A stretch of 64,000 bases of DNA from Pseudomonas lutea (GCF_000759445.1 NZ_JRMB01000004.1:124001-188000); one strand, 5' to 3'. Counted from the first letter of the stretch, positions 47,713 through 56,797 are shown. Translations and numbers: made by a program. Notes: generated by a model not told the origin, from the sequence alone.

Positions 47713-48960
47713 TTGAATGCCTTGGACATCGATTACGTACGCAGTCAGTTTCCCGCCCTCAGCAGCGGCTATGCCTACCTGGACAACGCCGGCGGCTCGG
47801 CGGTGCTCAAGCCGGTCGCCGAGCGCATCACCGATTACCTGCTCAACAGCGCCGTGCAACTGGGCGCGTCCTACAGCGAGTCGGTAGCCGCTGGCGAGCG
47901 GGTCATGGAGGCGCGCAAATCGGTCGCGCAGTTCATCAACGCGCGGTATCCGGAAGAGTGCGTGATGGGCGGCTCGACCACCCACCTGCTGCAAATCCTC
48001 TGCCGCGCCATCGCTCCGTCGATCCAGACCGGCGACGAAATCATCGTCACCAACTGCGATCACGAAGCCAATATCGGGCCGTGGGTGCGTCTGTGCGAAG
48101 AGCGCGGCGCGACGTTACGTGTCTGGCCAGTCGATGCGCAGAGCCTGGAGCTGGAGCTTGGCGACCTGGATGCGCTGCTGAACGAGAAGACGCGCTTTGT
48201 GGCCATGACTCACGCGTCGAACATCCTGGGCAGCGTCAACCCGGTGGCCGAAGTCGCGCGTCGGGTGCACGCAGTCGGCGGCCAGTTGTGCGTCGACGCC
48301 GTGGCCTACGCGCCGCACCGGCTGGTCGATGTGCAAGCCAGTGGCGCCGACTACTACGTGTTCAGTTTCTACAAGACATTCGGCCCGCATTTCGCGGTGA
48401 TGTGGGGCAAGCGCGAGGCGTTGCTGGAGCTGCCAAGCCTCAATCATTTTTTCATCGGCAAGGAGGTCATCCCCTACAAGCTTCAGCCGGGCAATCTCAA
48501 TTACGAGCTTTCCTACGGCTGTATCGGCATCAACGATTACCTGATCGACATCGGCAAACGCCTTGGCGCCAGTGGCAGCGAACGCCAACTGATGCAGGCT
48601 GCGTTCGATGCCTTTGAAGCGCAGGAAGACCTGTTGGCCGAAACCCTGCTGGCGTTTCTGCGTGAGACCCCCGGCGTACGGATCATCGGAAAGTCCCGAG
48701 TGACGGAGGGTGATCGCGTGCCGACCATCAGCTTCGTGGTCGAGGGGATTCAGTCGGAAGCCATCGTGCGCCGCGTCGATAACCACCGCATGGGTATTCG
48801 CTTTGGTGACTTCTACGCCCGACGCCTGATCGAACAACTGGGCCTGACCCCTTATGGCGGCGTGGTTCGTGTGTCGATCGCGCACTACAACACCGTCGAT
48901 GAATTGAATCGTCTGGTGGAGCACCTGGCCCAGGCGATCAAAGAACTGCGTCCATCCTGA
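47713..48960 (+). CDS. PLP-dependent class V aminotransferase-fold enzyme, cysteine-desulfurase-like
   Basis: 415 residues. PLP lysine is Lys221 in YVFSFYKTFGPH; Asp195 (QLCVDAVAYAPHR) should pair with the pyridine nitrogen; the N-terminal AYLDNAGGSAVLKPV is typical. In true NifS/SufS enzymes a catalytic Cys loop (RxGxHC) follows; here the corresponding stretch is RMGIRFGDFYARR (about 358) with no Cys, so sulfur transfer is unlikely. Probably a lyase or transaminase on the imported compound. Start is TTG at 47713 with AGGAG upstream. Confidence 0.8.
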   Translation: MNALDIDYVRSQFPALSSGYAYLDNAGGSAVLKPVAERITDYLLNSAVQLGASYSESVAAGERVMEARKSVAQFINARYPEECVMGGSTTHLLQILCRAIAPSIQTGDEIIVTNCDHEANIGPWVRLCEERGATLRVWPVDAQSLELELGDLDALLNEKTRFVAMTHASNILGSVNPVAEVARRVHAVGGQLCVDAVAYAPHRLVDVQASGADYYVFSFYKTFGPHFAVMWGKREALLELPSLNHFFIGKEVIPYKLQPGNLNYELSYGCIGINDYLIDIGKRLGASGSERQLMQAAFDAFEAQEDLLAETLLAFLRETPGVRIIGKSRVTEGDRVPTISFVVEGIQSEAIVRRVDNHRMGIRFGDFYARRLIEQLGLTPYGGVVRVSIAHYNTVDELNRLVEHLAQAIKELRPS

Positions 48961-48978
48961 CTTTTATCGAGCCTTTCT

Positions 48979-49851
48979 ATGCCTGTACCCCAAACCCTGG
49001 CCGAGCTGCGTTCAGCCATCGTCGAACATCAGGAACGCCTGACCGCACGGCAACGTGACGCGGCGCATTACCTGAACGAGCATCCGCACGACGTGGCACT
49101 GAATACCGTCGCCGCGCTGGCGAAGATCTCCGGGATCCCGTCTTCGGCATTCATTCGGCTGGCGCAGGCGCTGGGCTTTGGTGGGTTCAGCGATCTGCAG
49201 CGCTTGTTCAAGCAGCCGTTGCAGCAGGCCGGGCAGGGCAGCTTCAAAGAACGCATCCGGCATTATCGGGGTGAGCAGTTGCTGGACGACCCCACGGATG
49301 TGGGTGCCATGCTCTCTGCCTTCAGCCGCGCCAACATCGTGTCCCTTGAGCATCTGGCTGAGGGCGAGCAGGTCCAAGCCATCGAGCAGGCCATCGAACT
49401 GCTGGAACAAGCCCGGACCACGTTTGTGATCGGCATGCGTCGCTCCTTCCCTATGGCCTCTTATTTGAGCTACGCGCTCAGCCGTGTCGGTCGTCGTGCC
49501 GTGCATATCAGCGGTCTGGGCGGCAGCCTGCGGGAACAAGTGGGGGCGCTGCACAGCGACGACGTGCTGGTGGCGGTGAGTTTTCCACCGTACGCACAGG
49601 AAACCATCGAGGCCTGCGAGCAGGCGGTGGCTGCAGGAACGCCCATTGTGGCGATTACTGACAGCATCCTCAGCCCCATCGGACAGACCGCGTCGGTGAT
49701 GATCGAGGTCAACGACGCCGAGCTGCTGGGCTTTCGCTCGCTCACCGCAGCGTTTTGCATTGCTCAAACCCTGGCCATGGGCCTGGCTTTCCGAACTGGC
49801 CAGACCCTTGACGGGCCCGACCACGATGCATTGAAAACCATCGACTGCTGA
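48979..49851 (+). CDS. MurR/RpiR family transcriptional regulator
   Basis: 290 residues: N-terminal HTH (TLAELRSAIVEHQERLTARQ...LAKISGIPSSAFIRLAQALGFGGFSDLQRLFK) and a C-terminal SIS domain (about 130-260, DDVLVAVSFPPYAQETIEACEQA) that normally binds a phosphosugar but in several clusters senses other small ligands. It is embedded in the operon and so probably controls it. Confidence 0.9.
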   Translation: MPVPQTLAELRSAIVEHQERLTARQRDAAHYLNEHPHDVALNTVAALAKISGIPSSAFIRLAQALGFGGFSDLQRLFKQPLQQAGQGSFKERIRHYRGEQLLDDPTDVGAMLSAFSRANIVSLEHLAEGEQVQAIEQAIELLEQARTTFVIGMRRSFPMASYLSYALSRVGRRAVHISGLGGSLREQVGALHSDDVLVAVSFPPYAQETIEACEQAVAAGTPIVAITDSILSPIGQTASVMIEVNDAELLGFRSLTAAFCIAQTLAMGLAFRTGQTLDGPDHDALKTIDC

Positions 49852-49905
49852 GCCTCTGGCTTGGCGGTCTGCCGACTGTTCGAACGTTTGCAGGAGTAGG
49901 CTTTT

Positions 49906-50802
49906 ATGGCGTTACCCATTCGAGATCTGGTCGGCTACGGCCGGCAGCGTCCCCAAGGCACCTGGCCCAACGGTGCGCGGCTGGCCATCAACTTTGTCAT
50001 CAACTACGAGGAAGGCTCCGAGCGTTCGCTGGCCATGGGTGATCCTGATCAGGAGAGCATGACCGAATGGGGCAGCTATCAGTTTCCTGACGGTGTGCGC
50101 AATCTGGCGATGGAGTCGATGTACGAATACGGCGCACGCGTCGGCATCTGGCGCATCCTCGACATCCTGCAACACGCCAATGTCCCCGCCACCTTTCATG
50201 CGTGCGCGGTGGCCTTCGAGCAGAACCCGGACGTCGCCAGAGCGGCGGTCGAACTGGGTCATGAGATCTGCAGCCACGGTTACCGCTGGGAAGAGGTATT
50301 TCGCCTGACCGAGGCAGAGGAGCGCGAGCACATTCGGCTCGCGATCGAGTCATTCGAGCGCACCTGTGGGAAACGGCCGGTGGGCTGGTACTGCCGTTAT
50401 GGCGCCAGTGTTCATACGCGCCGACTGGTGGCAGAGGAGGGTGGTTTCCTTTACGACTCTGACGCCTACAACGATGACGTGCCGTACTTCGTCGACGTCG
50501 AAGGCAAGCAGCATCTGGTGGTGCCCTACACCAGCGACGTCAACGATTTCCGCTACTGGAACTCCCCGGGCTTGTCCCAGGCATCCGATTTCCTCGAATA
50601 CATGAAGGAAAGCTTCGATGTGCTGTACGAAGAGTCTGCTGATGGCCTGCGAATGATGTCCATCGGGCTGCACCCGCGCATGGTCGGCCGTCCGGGCCGG
50701 GTCCGCGCAATCAAGCATTTCATCGAGCACGCGCAGGCACGCGAAGGCGTCTGGTTTACCACGCGCGAAGAAATCGCCAAGGCCTGGCTCGCCCGTGGCT
50801 GA
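49906..50802 (+). CDS. PuuE-like polysaccharide deacetylase-fold amidohydrolase
   Basis: 298 residues with the NodB fold as found in PuuE allantoinase. The first metal-binding Asp motif is replaced by NYEEG (34-38), a hallmark of the metal-independent PuuE branch, while HEICSHGYRWE (119-129) is kept. Annotated members open the allantoin hydantoin ring. Here it sits next to a hydantoinase and no uricase-pathway genes, so the substrate may differ. It overlaps an alternative GTG of the next gene; the ATG of the next gene is 13 bases after its stop. Confidence 0.82.
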   Translation: MALPIRDLVGYGRQRPQGTWPNGARLAINFVINYEEGSERSLAMGDPDQESMTEWGSYQFPDGVRNLAMESMYEYGARVGIWRILDILQHANVPATFHACAVAFEQNPDVARAAVELGHEICSHGYRWEEVFRLTEAEEREHIRLAIESFERTCGKRPVGWYCRYGASVHTRRLVAEEGGFLYDSDAYNDDVPYFVDVEGKQHLVVPYTSDVNDFRYWNSPGLSQASDFLEYMKESFDVLYEESADGLRMMSIGLHPRMVGRPGRVRAIKHFIEHAQAREGVWFTTREEIAKAWLARG

Positions 50803-50815
50803 CGGAGTAAACGAC

Positions 50816-52252
50816 ATGCAGGCTTTCGATCTGATCATCCGCAATGCCAACGTGGTCACGGCTGCGGACGGCTTCCTGTGCGACATCGGCATCCGCGACG
50901 GTCGTATCGTTGCGCTGGGCCTTGGCCTGCAAGGTGCGGCGCAGGAGGTCGATGCGCAGGGGCGGACCGTCACCCCGGGTGGCATCGACAGCCATGTTCA
51001 CCTGGACCAGCCGACAGGTGACGGGTCAATCATGGCCGATGACTTCGAAAGCGGCACCCGCTCGGCGGCATGCGGCGGGACCACAACGGTGATTCCCTTT
51101 GCCTGCCAGCAGAAAGGCCAAACCCTGCGTGCGGCGGTGGAGGATTACCATCGGCGCGCGGACGGTCGGGCACTGATCGATTACGCCTTTCACCTCATCG
51201 TCACCGACCCTACCGAGGACGTCCTGCGCCGAGAGCTTCCCGAGCTGATTGCCGAGGGTTATACGTCCTTCAAGATCTACATGACCTACGACGCATTGAA
51301 GCTCAATGACCGGGAGATTCTGGAAACCCTGTCGGTGGCCAGAGCCGAAGGCGCCATGGTGATGCTGCATGCTGAAAACAGCGACTGCATCGCCTGGCTG
51401 ACCGAGCGGTTGCTGGCTGCTGGCCACAGTGCGCCGCGTTATCACGCCACGTCACGTCCCATGCTCGTCGAGCGCGAGGCCACACACCGCGCCATTGCAC
51501 TGGCCGAGTTGGTGGATGTGCCGATTCTCATAGTCCATGTGTCCGGGCGCGAGGCGATCGAGCAAATCCGCTGGGCGCAAAGCCACGGGCTGAAGGTCTA
51601 TGGTGAAACCTGTCCGCAGTATCTGTTTCTGACGGCGGATTCGCTGGGCTGCGACGACAGTTTCGAGGGCGCCAAGTGCATCTGCAGCCCGCCGCCAAGA
51701 GACGCCGGCAACCAGCAAGTGGTCTGGGATGGCCTGCAGAATGGCTCCTTTGAAGTGTTCTCATCGGATCACGCGCCTTTTCGCTACGCCGGTACCGACG
51801 GCAAGCGCGCGCATGGCGACGCTGCACCGTTTTCCGAAGTGGCCAATGGCATTCCGGGCATCGAGACGCGCATGGCGCTGCTTTGGTCAGAGGGCGTGCG
51901 CAAAGGACGGATCAGTCCGCAGGCGTTTGTCGCGTTGACTGCCACCAATGCAGCGCGTCTCTATGGCTTGTACCCACGCAAAGGCAGCATCGCCATTGGG
52001 TCGGATGCGGATCTGGTCATTTGGGATGAGAATCTGGATATAGAACTGACCAACGAGAAGCTTCATCACAATGTTGACTACACACCTTATGAGGGTATGC
52101 GTCTGACTGCGTGGCCTGCAATGACCTTTGCCAGGGGGGAACGGGTGTGGGATGGCAATGCGCTGGGTGAAGCGGGGCGCGGAGAGTTTCTGCCCTGCGC
52201 CCGACCTGACCCTGCGAAGGCACGGCGGCGGGCGACGGAGTTGCCGGAGTAG
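50816..52252 (+). CDS. Dihydropyrimidinase / D-hydantoinase
   Basis: 478-residue amidohydrolase with all binuclear-metal ligands present: His60 and His62 (SHVHLDQP), carboxylated Lys153 (TSFKIYMTYD), His185 (MLHAENSD), His241 (VHVSGREA), Asp318 (SSDHAPF). It cleaves cyclic amide rings such as dihydrouracil or 5-substituted hydantoins. ATG 50816 has GGAG eight bases upstream, better than the GTG at 50795. Last gene of the cluster, convergent with rsmE across a REPIN. Confidence 0.93.
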   Translation: MQAFDLIIRNANVVTAADGFLCDIGIRDGRIVALGLGLQGAAQEVDAQGRTVTPGGIDSHVHLDQPTGDGSIMADDFESGTRSAACGGTTTVIPFACQQKGQTLRAAVEDYHRRADGRALIDYAFHLIVTDPTEDVLRRELPELIAEGYTSFKIYMTYDALKLNDREILETLSVARAEGAMVMLHAENSDCIAWLTERLLAAGHSAPRYHATSRPMLVEREATHRAIALAELVDVPILIVHVSGREAIEQIRWAQSHGLKVYGETCPQYLFLTADSLGCDDSFEGAKCICSPPPRDAGNQQVVWDGLQNGSFEVFSSDHAPFRYAGTDGKRAHGDAAPFSEVANGIPGIETRMALLWSEGVRKGRISPQAFVALTATNAARLYGLYPRKGSIAIGSDADLVIWDENLDIELTNEKLHHNVDYTPYEGMRLTAWPAMTFARGERVWDGNALGEAGRGEFLPCARPDPAKARRRATELPE

Positions 52253-52310
52253 ATTTCCGGAGCGTGCCAAAACGGTGATTCCGCGCCGGGAATTACGCGC
52301 GACACAAACC

Positions 52311-52398
52311 TGTAGGAGCCGGCTTGCTGGCGAACCCGGCAGGTGGTCGGACCCTGTATTGGATGACACGCCGCATTCGCCAGCAAGCCGGCTCCTAC
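52311..52398. repeat. REPIN, GTAGGAGCCGGC type
   Basis: Near-perfect inverted arms TGTAGGAGCCGGCTTGCTGG and complement between the convergent hydantoinase and rsmE genes, just downstream of rsmE. Confidence 0.9.
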
Positions 52399-52418
52399 CG
52401 TTCGGTCTACGTTTTCCC

Positions 52419-53141
52419 TTACTGGAAATCGCCCCATAGCTGCTGCGCGATACTCAGCGCAACCACCGGCGCGGTTTCGGTGCGCAGCACGCGCGGGCCG
52501 AGGCGGGCGGCGTGAAAACCGGCTTCTTGCGCCTGTGCCACTTCTGCGTCATTCAGCCCACCTTCCGGGCCGATCAGGAACGCCAGGCTGCCGGGCTTTT
52601 CATGGCTGCTCAGTGGCGCAGCCACCGGGTGTAGCACCAGCTTGAGGTCCGCGTCGGTTTGCTTGAGCCAATCGGCCAGCGTCACGGGCGCATTGATGAC
52701 CGGCACCACCGAGCGACCGCACTGTTCGCACGCGCTGATCGCGATCTGCTGCCAGTGCGCCTGGCGCTTTTCTGCTCGCTCATCCTTGAGGCGCACTTCG
52801 CAGCGCTCGCTGATGATCGGGGTCAGCTGCGTCACGCCCAGTTCGGTGGCTTTCTGAATGGCCCAGTCCATACGCTCGCCCCGAGAAAGGCCTTGGCCGA
52901 GCTGGATCTGCAGCGGCGATTCCGGTTGTCCGGCAAAGCTTTCCGTCACCTGCACACGGACCTGTTTTTTCCCGACCTCCACCAGCGTGGCGCGAAACTC
53001 AAGGCCCGAGCCATCGAACAGCTGCACGGCATCACCTTCAGACATGCGCAACACGCGGCTGATGTAATGGGCCTGGGCCTCAGGCAATTCGTGTTCCCCA
53101 ATGCTGAGGGTGGCATCAACGAAAAAGCGGGACAGTCTCAT
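52419..53141 (-). CDS. rsmE: 16S rRNA (uracil1498-N3)-methyltransferase RsmE
   Basis: 240 residues from MRLSRFFVDATL. SPOUT-knot methyltransferase: RCEVRLKDERAEKRQAHWQQIAISACEQCGRS in the middle and the knot motif LIGPEGGLNDAEV with RVLRTETAPVVAL near the end. An in-frame extension upstream is REP sequence and not coding. Confidence 0.95.
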   Translation of the reverse strand: MRLSRFFVDATLSIGEHELPEAQAHYISRVLRMSEGDAVQLFDGSGLEFRATLVEVGKKQVRVQVTESFAGQPESPLQIQLGQGLSRGERMDWAIQKATELGVTQLTPIISERCEVRLKDERAEKRQAHWQQIAISACEQCGRSVVPVINAPVTLADWLKQTDADLKLVLHPVAAPLSSHEKPGSLAFLIGPEGGLNDAEVAQAQEAGFHAARLGPRVLRTETAPVVALSIAQQLWGDFQ

Positions 53142-53178
53142 GGTTGTTTCTCTTTGAAGAGGTATCGCGAACTCACTT

Positions 53179-53266
53179 TGTAGGAGCCGGCTTGCTGGCG
53201 AACGCGTTGGGTCATGTTCATTTCTGTTGAATGACACACCGCGTTCGCCAGCAAGCCGGCTCCTAA
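53179..53266. repeat. REPIN, GTAGGAGCCGGC type
   Basis: Inverted arms TGTAGGAGCCGGCTTGCTGG and CCAGCAAGCCGGCTCCTA between rsmE and bioA, both transcribed leftwards. Confidence 0.9.
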
Positions 53267-53313
53267 AGTGTAATCGCCATCATGGTGCGGAAGTCACGGC
53301 AGGTCGTAAAGGG

Positions 53314-54720
53314 CTACCCCGGATCACGAAAATCCGGATGAAAATTCTCTCGCACTGCCACGCTCACGCTGCTGCGCGTGGCGATGTCGATGCCCTCGGT
53401 CGCCACCTGCGCCAGGAAGTCGATCTGCTCCGGCGTGATCACGTACGGCGGCAGGAAATACACCACGCTGCCCAACGGACGCAGCAATGCGCCTCGGGTC
53501 AGTGCGTGCTCGAACACCTTGAGCCCCCGCCGTTCCTGCCATGGGTACGACGTCTTGCTGGCCTTGTCCTGCACCATTTCGATGGCGATCGCCATACCGG
53601 TCTGCCGCACTTCGGCGACGTTCGGGTGATCGACCAGATGCGCCGTGGCAGTCTTCATGCGCTGGGCGAGCACCTTGTTGTTTTCGATGACGTTGTCCTG
53701 CTCGAAGATGTCGAGCGTCGCCAACGCTGCCGCGCACGCCAGCGGGTTGCCGGTGTAGCTGTGGGAATGCAGGAACGCGCGCAGGGTCGGGTAGTCATCG
53801 TAAAAGGCGTCGTACACGTCATCGGTTGTGATGCACGCCGCCAGCGGCAGGTAGCCGCCCGTCAACGCTTTGGACAGGCAAAGGAAATCCGGGCGAATGC
53901 CGGCTTGCTCACAGGCAAACATAGTGCCGGTCCGGCCGAAACCGACCGCGATCTCATCGTGAATGAGGTGCACGCCATACCGATCACAGGCTTCGCGCAG
54001 CAGCTTGAGGTAGATCGGGTCATACATGCGCATGCCGCCTGCGCCCTGGATCAGCGGCTCGATGATCACCGCCGCGACGCTGTCGTGATGCTCGGCCAGG
54101 GTCTGCTCCATCACTGCGAACATCGTGCGGGTGTGGTCTTCCCAGCTCACCCCTTCGGGCCGGTGATAGCAGTCCGGGCTCGGCACCTTGATGGTGTCCA
54201 GCAGGAGCGCTTTGTAAGTCTCGGTGAACAGCGGCACATCGCCTACCGCCATCGCCGCCATGGTCTCGCCGTGGTAGCTGTTAGTCAGGGTGACAAAGCG
54301 TTTTTTGTCCGGTTTGCCCCGGTTGAGCCAGTAATGAAAGCTCATTTTCAGCGCGACTTCGATGCAGGAAGAGCCGTTGTCGGCATAGAAGCAACGGGTC
54401 AGGCCTTCAGGCGTCATCGCCACCAGCCGTTCCGACAGCTCAATGACCGGCTGATGGCTGAAACCGGCCAGAATCACATGTTCCAGCTGATCCACCTGGT
54501 CCTTGATGCGCTGATTGATGCGCGGGTTGGCATGGCCGAATACGTTGACCCACCACGAGCTCACCGCATCCAGGTAACGCTTGCCTTCAAAGTCCTCCAG
54601 CCAGACCCCTTCGCCGCGCTTGATCGGTATCAGCGGCAATGTCTCGTGGTCTTTCATCTGAGTGCAGGGGTGCCAAAGGACCTTCAGGTCGCGTTGCATC
54701 CACTGGTCGTTAAGGCCCAT
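53314..54720 (-). CDS. bioA: Adenosylmethionine-8-amino-7-oxononanoate aminotransferase BioA
   Basis: PLP enzyme of biotin synthesis, 468 residues from MGLNDQWMQRDL. Class III transaminase features: LDAVSSWWVNVFGHANPRIN, FYADNGSSCIEVALKM, HDEIAVGFGRTG and the PLP lysine in LSKALTGGYLPLA. It lies upstream of rsmE on the same strand as in PAO1. It is divergent from the flavin oxidase gene; the 234-base gap holds their promoters, none identified with confidence. Confidence 0.96.
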   Translation of the reverse strand: MGLNDQWMQRDLKVLWHPCTQMKDHETLPLIPIKRGEGVWLEDFEGKRYLDAVSSWWVNVFGHANPRINQRIKDQVDQLEHVILAGFSHQPVIELSERLVAMTPEGLTRCFYADNGSSCIEVALKMSFHYWLNRGKPDKKRFVTLTNSYHGETMAAMAVGDVPLFTETYKALLLDTIKVPSPDCYHRPEGVSWEDHTRTMFAVMEQTLAEHHDSVAAVIIEPLIQGAGGMRMYDPIYLKLLREACDRYGVHLIHDEIAVGFGRTGTMFACEQAGIRPDFLCLSKALTGGYLPLAACITTDDVYDAFYDDYPTLRAFLHSHSYTGNPLACAAALATLDIFEQDNVIENNKVLAQRMKTATAHLVDHPNVAEVRQTGMAIAIEMVQDKASKTSYPWQERRGLKVFEHALTRGALLRPLGSVVYFLPPYVITPEQIDFLAQVATEGIDIATRSSVSVAVRENFHPDFRDPG

Positions 54721-54954
54721 TACTCTTCTCCACATAGCGGCTCGCGTGACGCGAGGGCAAACAATCGCGCAAGCCTATGCAATGCATGCTGGCGGGACAA
54801 CCTTTGGCGCGTTGTTTCGGTCATTGTGTACGCGTAAATCATGGCCAGCGACAGTGCTGGCGGGTGTTTCGCGGCTGGCGTATCCTTCGCGCTCTTCGAA
54901 AAATCGGACAATAAAATCCGACAATTCCCCCCGTTTTTCTCCGGAGTTCGCTGA

Positions 54955-56748
54955 ATGCTTTCTGGTTGGCTGCGCGCCTGTGCGCTGGTGATGGTTGGGA
55001 TGGTCAGTGCGTCAGCGCTTGCCGTGGATAAACCGCATACGGCGATTGTCGTGGGCGGTGGTCTGGCGGGGCTTACCGCAGCCTACGAGCTGCAGAGCAA
55101 GGGCTGGCAAGTGACCCTGCTGGAAGCCAAACCCGCCGTCGGCGGCCGTTCCGGGTTGGCCGGCAGCGAGTGGATCGGCAATGCCAAGGCTCAGCCGCTG
55201 CTCAATCAGTACATTAATCGCTTCAAGATCAAAGCGGTGCCCGCGCCGGAATTCGTGCGTACCCCCAGTTACCTGATCGAAGGTGAATACTTCACCGGCG
55301 CGGACCTTGCGACCAAACAGCCAGCAACGGCCGACGCCATCAAGCGTTACGAAGCGGCGCTGGACGACATGGCCCGCTCGATTACCGACCCGAACAACCC
55401 GGCGGCCAACAGCACGCTGTTCGCGCTGGACCAGATTACTGTCTCAAACTGGCTGGACCGTCTGAGTTTGCCTCCGACCGCGCGCCAGCTGATCAACCAG
55501 CAGATTCGTACGCGCTATGACGAGCCTTCGCGCTTGTCGCTGCTGTATCTCGCACAGCAATCGCGGGTCAATCGCGACGTCGATGACCGCGACCGTCGTG
55601 CCGCACGCCTGCCGGGTGGCAGTGCCGTATTGGCCGAGGAGTTCGTCAAACAACTGAAAGTCATCAAGACCAACTCGCCAGTGTCGGCCGTCAACCAGGA
55701 CAAAGACGGTGTGACCGTCAAAGTGGGTTCGGTGGGTTACGAGGCCGAGTACGTGGTGATGGCGGTGCCTTTGCGCGCGCTGAGCAAGATCCAGATGACG
55801 CCTGCACTGGACGCCCAGCGTCTGGGCGCGATCAAGAGCACCAACTATGGCTGGCATGACCAGATCATGCTCAAGTTCAAGACTCCGGTCTGGGACAGCA
55901 AGGCGCGCATGTCCGGGGAAATCTACAGCAACACCGGTCTGGGCATGTTGTGGATCGAGCCAGCCCTCAAGGGCGGTGCCAACGTAGTGATCAACCTGGC
56001 GGGCGACAACGCTCGCATCATGCAGGCGTTCGGTGACAAGCAACTCGTTGACCAAGTGCTGATCCGTATGCAGGCGTTTTATCCACAGGCACGCGGCGCG
56101 TTTACCGGCTATGAGCTGCGTCGCTCCAGCATCGACCCATCAAGTGGCGGCGCGTACCTGGCGTTCGGCCCGGGCCAGATCAGCAAGTACTGGCGTTTGT
56201 GGGAAAGACCGCTGCAGCGTGTAGCCTTTGCCGGCGAGCACACCGACACCTTGTATCCGGGCACACTGGAAGGCGCATTGCGCTCTGGTCAGCGCGCGGC
56301 CACTCAGGTGCAGGGCCTTTCCGAAGGCAAGTCCTACGAGCCGGTCAAGGCACCGCCGCCGAAAGCACCTGAACCCGTTAAGGAAAGCAGCGGCGGCATC
56401 GGCGGCTTCTTTACCAACCTGTTCGGTGGCTCCAAGCCTGAGCCAAAACCTGCGGAGAAAGCCCCGGAAGTCGCACCTGCTCCAGCACCGGCCCCTGCGC
56501 CAGTGACTCCACCGCCGGCACCAGTAGTTGAACCGGCCAAACCTGCGGTGACGGAGCCTGCCAAGAAGGCACCGGCCAACAAAGAACCGGCGAAGAAGGA
56601 GCCCGTTAAAAAGGCTCCGGCCAAACCGGCCGCCACTCACAAGGCCCCGGCAAAAACCGATGCCGCGAAAAAAGCGCCAGCCAAGCCTCCGGCTGACAAA
56701 GCGGCAACACCGGCAGCATCAGCACCCGCAGCCGACAGCAAAAACTGA
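54955..56748 (+). CDS. Exported flavin amine-oxidase-like protein with Lys/Pro/Ala-rich tail
   Basis: 597 residues. A signal peptide (about 1-22, ending SASALA) precedes the FAD-binding IVVGGGLAGLTAAYELQSKG and GGRSG motifs of the flavin monoamine oxidase family, with the C-terminal FAGEHTDTLYPGTLEGALRSGQRAA closing the catalytic domain near 455. The last 140 residues are low-complexity: a GGFFTNLFGGSK segment, then repeats of PAKK/APAK. In PAO1 a similar gene follows bioA. Substrate unknown. Confidence 0.85.
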   Translation: MLSGWLRACALVMVGMVSASALAVDKPHTAIVVGGGLAGLTAAYELQSKGWQVTLLEAKPAVGGRSGLAGSEWIGNAKAQPLLNQYINRFKIKAVPAPEFVRTPSYLIEGEYFTGADLATKQPATADAIKRYEAALDDMARSITDPNNPAANSTLFALDQITVSNWLDRLSLPPTARQLINQQIRTRYDEPSRLSLLYLAQQSRVNRDVDDRDRRAARLPGGSAVLAEEFVKQLKVIKTNSPVSAVNQDKDGVTVKVGSVGYEAEYVVMAVPLRALSKIQMTPALDAQRLGAIKSTNYGWHDQIMLKFKTPVWDSKARMSGEIYSNTGLGMLWIEPALKGGANVVINLAGDNARIMQAFGDKQLVDQVLIRMQAFYPQARGAFTGYELRRSSIDPSSGGAYLAFGPGQISKYWRLWERPLQRVAFAGEHTDTLYPGTLEGALRSGQRAATQVQGLSEGKSYEPVKAPPPKAPEPVKESSGGIGGFFTNLFGGSKPEPKPAEKAPEVAPAPAPAPAPVTPPPAPVVEPAKPAVTEPAKKAPANKEPAKKEPVKKAPAKPAATHKAPAKTDAAKKAPAKPPADKAATPAASAPAADSKN

Positions 56749-56766
56749 TCGGTGAGGGTTTAAGAA

Positions 56767-56797
56767 AGGCGCGGCTTGATACCGCGCCTTTTTTTCG
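56767..56797 (+). terminator. Terminator of the flavin oxidase gene
   Basis: Stem AGGCGCGG / CCGCGCCT with a seven-base loop followed by a run of T, about 20 bases after the stop. Confidence 0.9.

Noticed and set aside
47713..48960. Sulfur-mobilising cysteine desulfurase as part of a thio-compound pathway
   Set aside because: No catalytic Cys loop and no sulfur-acceptor gene nearby, so the sulfur role is not supported.
45442..52252. Allantoin degradation operon
   Set aside because: A PuuE-like gene is present, but allantoate, ureidoglycolate and uricase-pathway genes are missing, so the name would overreach.
52419..53237. RsmE with an extended N-terminus containing SPASRLLQ
   Set aside because: This peptide is the translation of the REP element; it recurs wherever a frame crosses a REP.
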